NCBI GenBank assembly: GCA_959608595.1
Contig: CAUHTB010000080.1
Coordinates: 1 to 5,044 of the forward strand
From: an uncultured Veillonella sp.
Lineage (GTDB): Bacteria > Bacillota > Negativicutes > Veillonellales > Veillonellaceae
Length of the DNA: 5,044 bases
Direction of reading: 5' to 3'
Of this stretch, positions 1-5,044 are shown piece after piece. The stretch's first letter is position 1. Every line of letters starts with the position of its first letter. The notes below the pieces were generated by a model. It had not been told where the DNA came from, searched no databases, and saw nothing but the letters and a program-made list of their open reading frames with translations. The position numbers and the translations under genes were made by a program.

Positions 1-1849
1 TAATGAGTAAGAATTCCTCATCATCATGATTTAGAACGATATCATTTGGTACAAACACTTCACGCTTCAAGAATTTTTCAATAACAGGATGACGACCATC
101 ACGAATATTAATTTGTCCATTCATTACAATGGTAGGGCAAATATAATTCTCTTCGTAACCTACTAGTGCCAAAGAACACATTACATCAAGCTCAGCAAGA
201 GCACGAGCTGTTTCTTGTACATCTTTAATAACAAGTTTTATATCATTTCGTAATTGTTGATATAATTCATGCTCTAAAGCGATTATCTTGTCTTTAGCGC
301 TAAGAATTTTGATTTCAAACTCCTTTAACTCAGGCGTAATATAACGCTCTGCATTAGCTAAAGTTTGTTTTCGAATAAAGTAATCTGGTACTTGTTCAGA
401 TTTACTATGAGATACTTCGAAATAATAACCAAACACTTTATTATAGCCAGTTTTTATTTTAGATAAACCTGTAGCCTCTTTAATGTCGGCTTCCATCTTA
501 GCTAGCCACTGCTCGCTATTAGTAGCTAAAGAACGTAGTTCATCTAAATCTGGATTAAAACCATCTTTAATGACGCGGCCTTCTTTTAATGTCAATGCTG
601 GTTGATCTGCAATAGAACGACATAACAGATCATATATATCTTTATGGTCTTGAATGCGGTCATTAATAGCGGTTAAGGCCAAGCTTGAACATGTGCCTAA
701 TACATTTTTAATATCTGGCAATACTGCTAGGGATTCACGAAGAGCCGTTAAATCTCTAGGTGACACAGAGCCAGTTTCTACACGACCTACGATACGTTCA
801 AAGTCATAAATACAATCTAGTAAGCTACGGATATGAGACCGCTCTGCTCCACGTGTAATAAGTTCTGCTACGGCAGCTTGTCTACGTTGAATTTGATTTA
901 CATCAGTCAACGGACTTTCAAGCCATTGCTTTAATAGACGCGCCCCCATTGGTGTCAACGTACGATCTAGTACATCGAGTAATGTACCTTTTTGACCACC
1001 ATCACGTAGATTATGGGTAATTTCAAGATGACGTAAGGAAGATGTATCTAAGATTAGGCGATTACCTACACTCAATTGATGTACATAGTTAATATGGGAA
1101 ATTTCAGACTTAATAATATCCTCTAAATATAAAAGCATATACCCTAATGCTTCCCATACATCCTCTTCCATAAGACCTAAATCACCAAAGTGAGTAACTG
1201 CTTTTTCCGCTACCTCTCGTTGTGTATGATATGTACTAAATGGAGATAATACAATATTGCTGAATTGATTATCCATAAAGTCTTTTATATCTTGCGGTAA
1301 TACAGTTCCTTCAGGCAATATAATTTCACTTGGACGATACATACTGAGCGCATCAAACATATCACTTCGTTTTTCACAATCAGTAATACGATGCCAAATA
1401 ACTTCCCCAGTTGATACATCTGAAAATACGAGTATCCATGCATCTTTTACCATATAAAATAATGATAAAAAATTGTTTGACCGTGCATCATTACCATTTT
1501 CAGTCATTACAGTCCCCGGTGTAATAACTTTAATGACATCACGCTTAACGATACCCTTAACTGCTTTAGGATCTTCTAATTGTTCACAAATAGCAACTTT
1601 ATAACCTTTTTTTACCAATGTTTCTATATAACTTTCAGCAGCATGAAAAGGAACGCCACACATTGGTGTGCGTTCCTCATCTCCTGTTGGGCGACCGGTT
1701 AAGGTTATATTAAGTTCACGAGATGCAATTAATGCATCATCATTAAATAATTCATAAAAGTCACCTAACCGAAAGAACAGTAATTCTTCAGAATATCTAG
1801 ATTTAATATCTAAATACTGCTCCATCATAGGTGTTTGCTTTTTTGCCAT
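1..1849 (-). CDS. mutS: DNA mismatch repair protein MutS (partial, C-terminal ATPase beyond the left edge)
   Basis: MutS recognises base mismatches and small loops in newly replicated DNA and, using ATP, recruits MutL to start repair. Reading from 1849 to base 1 gives an uninterrupted frame of 616 codons plus one base. The N-terminal mismatch-binding domain (about 1-115) carries the signature RLGDFYELF, with the Phe-X-Glu mismatch-wedge residues at F31 and E33. It is followed by TPMCGVPFHA and by the connector domain, which contains FSDVSTGEV. The lever/core region has the typical THNLRDGGQKGTLLDVLD and LTPMGARLLKQWL blocks. A clamp-region motif, GYNKVFGYYFEV, lies near residue 470. The frame ends in EEFLLI, so the cut falls just before the expected TGPNM-x-GKS Walker A. 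Bacterial MutS is usually about 850-880 residues, so roughly 250 are missing. The start ATG at 1849 follows AAGGGGT at good spacing and lies two bases after the miaB stop. The identification is very secure; completeness of the ATPase cannot be judged. Confidence 0.97.
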   Translation of the reverse strand, partial: MAKKQTPMMEQYLDIKSRYSEELLFFRLGDFYELFNDDALIASRELNITLTGRPTGDEERTPMCGVPFHAAESYIETLVKKGYKVAICEQLEDPKAVKGIVKRDVIKVITPGTVMTENGNDARSNNFLSLFYMVKDAWILVFSDVSTGEVIWHRITDCEKRSDMFDALSMYRPSEIILPEGTVLPQDIKDFMDNQFSNIVLSPFSTYHTQREVAEKAVTHFGDLGLMEEDVWEALGYMLLYLEDIIKSEISHINYVHQLSVGNRLILDTSSLRHLEITHNLRDGGQKGTLLDVLDRTLTPMGARLLKQWLESPLTDVNQIQRRQAAVAELITRGAERSHIRSLLDCIYDFERIVGRVETGSVSPRDLTALRESLAVLPDIKNVLGTCSSLALTAINDRIQDHKDIYDLLCRSIADQPALTLKEGRVIKDGFNPDLDELRSLATNSEQWLAKMEADIKEATGLSKIKTGYNKVFGYYFEVSHSKSEQVPDYFIRKQTLANAERYITPELKEFEIKILSAKDKIIALEHELYQQLRNDIKLVIKDVQETARALAELDVMCSLALVGYEENYICPTIVMNGQINIRDGRHPVIEKFLKREVFVPNDIVLNHDDEEFLLI

Positions 1850-1851
1850 AC

Positions 1852-3168
1852 TTACCCCTTTTGTATTGTACCGTAGCAAACCCAAGTTTGTGCTTTATCA
1901 ATATAGGCTGGTACTGTTTCACCAATTGATAAGGAATCGTCTTTCGGGAATAATACCATTTTATTGCCCGATGTCCGACCAAACCACATATCTTCATCGC
2001 GAGGACTTGGCCCCTCAACAATTATATCGAATACTTGTCCTTCCATAGGTTTATTTAACTCATAAGAGATTTCGTTTTGCACATCCATCAATGTTTGCAA
2101 ACGTACACGCTTAACCTCTTCAGGAATTTGATCATCCATAGTCGCTGCTGGCGTACCAGAACGTTTGGAATAGATGAAAGTATACGCCATATCATAACGT
2201 ACGTCTTTCAATAATTGTAATGTAGCTTGGAAATCTTCCTCTGTTTCCCCAGGAAAACCGACAATAATATCTGTAGTAACAACTACATCTTTAATTTTCT
2301 CACGACAGTAAGAAAGTAGTTCTTTATAATGCTCCACTGTATAATGTCGGTTCATTTTCTTCAAGATACGGTCCGAACCAGATTGAATCGGTAAATGTAA
2401 ATGAGTAACAATATTAGAAGATCGACCAAGGGCATCTATCATAGATTTAGTCATATCTTGAGGATGACTCGTCATATAACGGATCCGTTCTATGCCAGGA
2501 ATGCCATCTAAAGCATCTATGAGTGTCCCAAAATCGGTACCATCTTTAAAATCTAAGCCATAAGAGTTTACATTTTGCCCCAATAAAGTGATCTCTTTAA
2601 ACCCTTTTGCTCCTAGTTCTGTAACCTCTTTTACGATGGCATCTACAGGACGACTAATTTCTCTGCCACGAACGTGAGGAACAATGCAGTACGTACAGAA
2701 CTTATTGCATCCATTCATAATAGGTACCCATGCATAAAAGGTACCATTAGGTTTTGCTTCCAATTCTGGCAATACAGAATTATCCATGTCTACATTGATT
2801 TGATGTGTATAGCCTCGTTGTACTTCTTCAATCATTTCATTAATATGTTGAATATTATGAGTACCTAAAACAATATCAATATGTGGAGCGCGCTTAAACA
2901 TTTCTGCTTGATTCTTCTGTGCCATGCATCCTGTAACAGCAAGAATTAAGTTTTTATTTTTTCTCTTCAGTCTCATTAGCTCACCTATGCGGCCATAGAC
3001 TTTTGTTTCTGCATTCTCACGTACTGCACAAGTATTTAATAATATTAAATCTGCAGTTTCTACGTCCTCTGTAGGTGTATAGCCAACAGATTCTAACTGA
3101 TGCGATAAGCGCTCAGAATCAGCAGTATTCATTTGACAACCATAGGTGTAAATATAATAAGACTTCAT
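1852..3168 (-). CDS. miaB: tRNA-2-methylthio-N6-dimethylallyladenosine synthase MiaB
   Basis: MiaB is a radical-SAM methylthiotransferase. It adds a methylthio group to C2 of i6A37, next to the anticodon of tRNAs that read UNN codons, which stabilises codon pairing. The 438-residue product has all three expected parts. The N-terminal methylthiotransferase domain has the cluster cysteines C11, C47 (in LLNTCAVREN) and C81 (in VTGCMAQ). The radical-SAM core has C154-x3-C158-x2-C161 in MNGCNKFCTYC, followed by VPHVRGRE. The C-terminal TRAM RNA-binding domain covers about 372-436. The NTCAVRENAE and GREISRP signatures fit MiaB better than the relatives RimO (ribosomal protein S12) or MtaB (t6A substrate), and the length is normal. 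AGGAG sits five bases before the ATG at 3168 and overlaps the stop codon of the upstream P-loop gene. The 3' end provides the ribosome binding site of mutS. The reaction needs i6A made by MiaA, whose gene is not in this window. Confidence 0.96.
   Translation of the reverse strand: MKSYYIYTYGCQMNTADSERLSHQLESVGYTPTEDVETADLILLNTCAVRENAETKVYGRIGELMRLKRKNKNLILAVTGCMAQKNQAEMFKRAPHIDIVLGTHNIQHINEMIEEVQRGYTHQINVDMDNSVLPELEAKPNGTFYAWVPIMNGCNKFCTYCIVPHVRGREISRPVDAIVKEVTELGAKGFKEITLLGQNVNSYGLDFKDGTDFGTLIDALDGIPGIERIRYMTSHPQDMTKSMIDALGRSSNIVTHLHLPIQSGSDRILKKMNRHYTVEHYKELLSYCREKIKDVVVTTDIIVGFPGETEEDFQATLQLLKDVRYDMAYTFIYSKRSGTPAATMDDQIPEEVKRVRLQTLMDVQNEISYELNKPMEGQVFDIIVEGPSPRDEDMWFGRTSGNKMVLFPKDDSLSIGETVPAYIDKAQTWVCYGTIQKG
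1854..1860 (-). promoter_or_regulatory. Ribosome binding site of mutS, embedded in the end of miaB
   Basis: AAGGGGT on the minus strand is one base off the consensus AAGGAGGT core and lies five bases ahead of the mutS ATG. It covers the last Lys and Gly codons of miaB and the first base of its TAA stop. Ribosomes terminating on miaB would therefore stand on the mutS initiation site, which suggests translational coupling (inference). No separate promoter is evident directly ahead of mutS. Confidence 0.7.
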
Positions 3169-3173
3169 TCTAA

Positions 3174-3178
3174 CTCCT
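3174..3178 (-). promoter_or_regulatory. Ribosome binding site of miaB overlapping the upstream stop codon
   Basis: AGGAG on the minus strand lies five bases before the miaB ATG at 3168. Its first two bases are the last two bases of the TAG stop of the P-loop/Asp23 gene, so the two genes are separated by only eight bases. This supports a shared transcript and likely coupled translation. Confidence 0.75.
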
Positions 3179-4052
3179 ATACTTTAACAATCTTACGTTT
3201 TGTTTCTATAATATTTTTAACTTTTATGGACATCCGTTCAATAGACATGCCAGTAATATATTCGATTTCATTACGAACAGACTTTTGCACCTGTTGCATT
3301 AATGATTTAACAGGATAACCATGTTCAATAACAACAGCCATATCTACGACTAGACCATTTTGGCCTTTATCGCTTTTTTTGAAAGAAATAACACTTGATT
3401 CATCAACACCGACAACTTTTTTTAAGCCATTGCGAATCAATTTAATAATTACATCATCATCAAAGGTGAGTCGTCCATAATAGCTGAAAGCAGGGCGTAC
3501 TACAGAACGTTCAAAGCCTTCTGACCCAATTTGCCCCAATGTATCTTGGTCTTGTTTTTTTAATGTACGTCGACGCCACATAGTTTTGATTGGATCAATT
3601 AAGTACCCTCTAAAATGAGGTTTCAATTCCATCGTTGGAACTGGAATAATATGTTTACCTTCTTTTAGACGAGCATGTTGTGCCTTTTCAATCTCTTTAG
3701 GTGTAGCAACGTCCTCGATACGAATATATCGATCAGGATCTTGCAAGCCTAATGCTTTCGTAATTTTCTTAACCATATTATCGGATGTACCAATAATCAT
3801 AAGTTTATTAGGATTGATTTTATCTAATTGCTCACGTACTGATTTTACTTGTACTTCATCTTGGAAAATGGCACGACGAACAGCTTTTAATCGGCTAGAT
3901 TCCTTTTTAGCAGAAAAACCAGCTACAATCTTATTATCGTGAATTAAAATACCATCATCGATAATACATTCAATATTGTTTTCATGAGCAACTACGAGCG
4001 CACGATGGCTTTTACCAGTGCCACTACTACCTACAAATGCAACGACTTCCAT
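3177..4052 (-). CDS. P-loop NTPase domain fused to an Asp23/Gls24-like domain, function unknown
   Basis: This is a 291-residue cytoplasmic protein of two parts, with no signal peptide or membrane segment. The N-terminal half begins directly with a strand and a Walker A motif, GSSGTGKS (residues 8-15), followed by CIIDDGILI (30-38), whose aspartates 32-33 could serve as a Walker B-like or metal site. Further conserved-looking blocks are KLMIIGTSDN, IRIEDVATP (about 110-118) and IIPVPTMELK (about 135-144). After a basic linker (WRRRTLKKQ), residues from about 183 to 285 resemble the Asp23/Gls24 (alkaline shock protein 23) domain: RPAFSYYGRLTFDDDVI, then VVGVDESSVISF and a long hydrophobic/polar alternating end. 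Stand-alone Asp23 proteins are linked to envelope stress, but the role of this fusion is not established. The ATG at 4052 is chosen because GAGGT lies six bases before it; an in-frame ATG at 4064 (295 residues) lacks such a site. Substrate and partner are unknown. The position in an operon with miaB and mutS hints at a housekeeping role but does not define it. Confidence 0.85.
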   Translation of the reverse strand: MEVVAFVGSSGTGKSHRALVVAHENNIECIIDDGILIHDNKIVAGFSAKKESSRLKAVRRAIFQDEVQVKSVREQLDKINPNKLMIIGTSDNMVKKITKALGLQDPDRYIRIEDVATPKEIEKAQHARLKEGKHIIPVPTMELKPHFRGYLIDPIKTMWRRRTLKKQDQDTLGQIGSEGFERSVVRPAFSYYGRLTFDDDVIIKLIRNGLKKVVGVDESSVISFKKSDKGQNGLVVDMAVVIEHGYPVKSLMQQVQKSVRNEIEYITGMSIERMSIKVKNIIETKRKIVKV

Positions 4053-4057
4053 AGTCA

Positions 4058-4062
4058 ACCTC
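4058..4062 (-). promoter_or_regulatory. Ribosome binding site that decides the start of the P-loop/Asp23 gene
   Basis: On the minus strand GAGGT ends six bases before the ATG at 4052, which is near-ideal Shine-Dalgarno spacing. The other in-frame ATG at 4064 is itself part of this site (ATGAGGTTG) and has only the AT-rich end of the PHP gene ahead of it. I therefore prefer 4052 as the start. The choice changes only four N-terminal residues (MRLT) and leaves the Walker A motif intact either way. Confidence 0.7.
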
Positions 4063-4067
4063 ATTAT

Positions 4068-4895
4068 TTATAACAAACTAATAAATTCTGATACATCATG
4101 TCCAGATACTAAATAATCACCAAAATTATCTGGTTCTTTTCCTGGAATTCCATGATAATCAGAACCACCAGTGATAAAAAGTTTATACTGTTTAGCTAAC
4201 GCTTTGTATCGTTCTACATCTTCATCATTATGTTTTGAATGATACACCTCTATACCATCAAAATTAAAATCTAACATTTCTAGCACATATTCATCACTGG
4301 AAACTAATTTGGGATGTGCCATAACGGCAAAACCACCAGCTTTATGAATAATATCAATAATATGTTGAACCTCAACTTTTACCTTAGGCACATAGCAAGG
4401 ACTGTTCTTACGTAGAATTCCTCTAAAGACTTCATTAACATCCTTAGCATATCCACCATCAATTAAAAGTTTACCAATATGTGGACGTCCATAAGCTTTA
4501 GTATCAGGAAATTGTTTGATTAATTCTTCTTTTGTAATATGATATCCTTCGCTATTACAGCGTCTTATCATTTCATCAACACGTTCTTCACGTTTTCCTT
4601 TAAAGAACGTAATAAAATCATTTAACTCTTTATTATTTTCATCAAAACAATAGCCTAAAATGTGAATAGACTTATCTTTATAATCAGCACTAAATTCACA
4701 GCCGTTTATAATTTTAATCGTTTTATTAGGATCTAGTTCTTGTTGAGCGGTACGCAATGCTTTAATGCCATCAATCTCATCATGATCTGTTAAAGCCATC
4801 ATAGACACATTGCAATCTAAGGCATGACGCAATAATTCCTTTGGTGTTTCAATACCATCGGAATAAACGGAATGCATATGAAAATCTACAAGCAT
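4068..4895 (-). CDS. PHP-domain metal-dependent phosphoesterase
   Basis: This 275-residue cytoplasmic enzyme belongs to the PHP (polymerase and histidinol phosphatase) superfamily, which hydrolyses phosphoesters with a cluster of divalent metals. The metal-ligand set is complete. H6 and H8 lie in DFHMHSVYSDG. D13 follows in the same motif. D37-H38-D39 is in LTDHDE, E67 in NGCEFSAD and H78 in IHILGY. R137-P138-H139 is in the helical insertion, H194 in VMAHPKL, and D246 with H248 in GGSDYHG. The order and the roughly 70-residue insertion between HILGY and the second half match the YciV/RNase AM and 3',5'-nucleoside bisphosphatase group. A role in hydrolysing nucleotides such as pAp, or in trimming RNA 5' ends, is therefore likely; the exact substrate is inference. 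It is not a DNA polymerase PHP domain, since it stands alone. The ATG at 4895 has a very strong GGGAGGT six bases upstream. It is the first gene after the promoter, and its stop lies 15 bases before the next preferred start. Confidence 0.92.
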   Translation of the reverse strand: MLVDFHMHSVYSDGIETPKELLRHALDCNVSMMALTDHDEIDGIKALRTAQQELDPNKTIKIINGCEFSADYKDKSIHILGYCFDENNKELNDFITFFKGKREERVDEMIRRCNSEGYHITKEELIKQFPDTKAYGRPHIGKLLIDGGYAKDVNEVFRGILRKNSPCYVPKVKVEVQHIIDIIHKAGGFAVMAHPKLVSSDEYVLEMLDFNFDGIEVYHSKHNDEDVERYKALAKQYKLFITGGSDYHGIPGKEPDNFGDYLVSGHDVSEFISLL

Positions 4896-4900
4896 ATAGT

Positions 4901-4907
4901 ACCTCCC
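4901..4907 (-). promoter_or_regulatory. Strong ribosome binding site of the PHP gene
   Basis: GGGAGGT on the minus strand precedes the ATG at 4895 by five to six bases. It is the best Shine-Dalgarno match in the window and fixes the start of the first gene of the operon. Confidence 0.75.
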
Positions 4908-4929
4908 ATTACAAATATCCTATCCTTTA

Positions 4930-4958
4930 ATTATGACTGATTTAGTCTATTAATTCAA
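4930..4958 (-). promoter_or_regulatory. Sigma-A-type promoter of the PHP-miaB-mutS operon
   Basis: On the minus strand, a -35 element TTGAAT (4958-4953; four of six consensus bases) and a -10 element CATAAT (4935-4930; five of six) are separated by exactly 17 bases. Transcription would begin near 4923, giving a leader of about 28 bases before the PHP start codon. The promoter lies directly after the terminator of the preceding gene, as expected for the head of a new unit. It was found by eye in AT-rich DNA, so chance matches are possible, but spacing and location are both right. No convincing operator or riboswitch fits in the short leader. Confidence 0.65.
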
Positions 4959-4961
4959 GTT

Positions 4962-5009
4962 TAGAAAGAAAAATTGCGACCCTAATGAGCATTCACTAGA
5001 ATCGCAATT
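4962..5009 (-). terminator. Rho-independent terminator of the upstream gene
   Basis: Minus-strand RNA folds into one long hairpin. Outer arms AATTGCGA (5009-5002) and TCGCAATT (4979-4972) pair perfectly. Two U-G wobble pairs come next, then CTAGTGA pairs with TCATTAG through one G-U, closing on a four-base loop ATGC. That makes about 17 pairs in 38 bases. The stem runs straight into TTTTTCTTTCT, a good uridine tail. It starts one base after the tandem stops of the gene entering from the right edge, so it terminates that gene. The plus-strand side lacks a comparable T run, so it looks one-directional. Confidence 0.85.
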
Positions 5010-5012
5010 CTA

Positions 5013-5044
5013 TTATAAGTTTTGAAGCAATTCTGTTACTTTAT
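5013..5044 (-). CDS. C-terminal end of an unidentified upstream gene (partial)
   Basis: The minus strand from the right edge reads in one frame as KVTELLQNL, then TAA at 5015-5013 and at once a second stop, TAG. A strong terminator hairpin begins one base later. Open frame, tandem stops and terminator together make a real gene end likely. Nine residues are far too few to name the product. It is separated from the PHP gene by the terminator and a new promoter, so it belongs to a different transcription unit in the same orientation. Confidence 0.6.
   Translation of the reverse strand, partial: KVTELLQNL

Noticed and set aside
1..1849. Possible truncated or broken mutS, because the frame lacks the ATPase domain and a stop
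   Set aside because: The frame is open to the window edge and ends exactly where the Walker A motif should begin, so the loss is due to the window cut and not to mutation.
1803..2021. A 72-codon minus-strand frame across the miaB/mutS junction
   Set aside because: It lies out of frame over well-identified miaB and mutS sequence, shows no family motif, and is basic low-information sequence typical of a shadow frame.
1866..2048. A 60-codon plus-strand frame antisense to the end of miaB
   Set aside because: It is opposite conserved TRAM-domain coding sequence, and the product has no recognisable domain.
2674..2868. A 64-codon plus-strand frame antisense to miaB
   Set aside because: It is opposite the conserved radical-SAM region; its composition follows from the miaB codons, with no supporting motif.
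3133..3318. A 61-codon plus-strand frame spanning the miaB start and the end of the P-loop gene
   Set aside because: It is antisense to two real genes; its apparent hydrophobic stretch is a by-product of the AT-rich opposite strand.
4935..4947. Small inverted repeat GACT-AAATC-AGTC inside the promoter spacer, a possible operator
   Set aside because: The arms are only four bases and do not extend outward. Such repeats are expected by chance in AT-rich DNA, so I do not call a regulator site.
5012..5017. Perfect TATAAT on the minus strand at the end of the partial upstream gene
   Set aside because: It is made by the last Leu codon and the tandem stops, has no -35 match 16-18 bases upstream, and lies before the terminator, so a transcript from it would be stopped at once.

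Overview
This AT-rich window is chromosomal housekeeping sequence read entirely from the minus strand. The gene content and protein style suggest a low-GC member of the Firmicutes. My best guess is the Negativicutes, close to Veillonella: the window has AT-rich codons, a MutS and MiaB of Firmicutes type, and a P-loop/Asp23 fusion protein that I associate with clostridia and Negativicutes. This placement is inference from sequence style, not from a search.

Layout, in transcription order from the right edge leftwards. (1) The last nine codons of an unidentified gene end at 5013 with tandem stops. (2) A long-stemmed rho-independent terminator (about 4962-5009) closes that upstream unit. (3) A sigma-A-type promoter (TTGAAT, 17-base spacer, CATAAT; 4930-4958) opens a new unit. 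(4) Four tightly packed genes follow: a PHP-family metal-dependent phosphoesterase (4068-4895), a P-loop NTPase fused to an Asp23/Gls24-like domain (3177-4052), the tRNA methylthiotransferase MiaB (1852-3168), and mismatch-repair MutS (1849 to beyond the left edge). The gaps between these four genes are only 2 to 15 bases. The Shine-Dalgarno sequences of miaB and mutS include bases of the preceding stop codon or lie directly against it, so the four are probably one operon with translational coupling. MutS is cut by the window just before its ATPase Walker A motif. A mutL gene further downstream is plausible but not visible.

Functionally the operon mixes nucleic-acid maintenance jobs. These are a PHP enzyme probably acting on nucleotides or RNA 5' ends, an uncharacterised nucleotide-binding protein, a tRNA A37 modification enzyme, and the DNA mismatch sensor. 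Nothing here is a mobile element, CRISPR array, RNA gene or defence system. The least understood component, and the best candidate for something undescribed, is the P-loop/Asp23 fusion protein.
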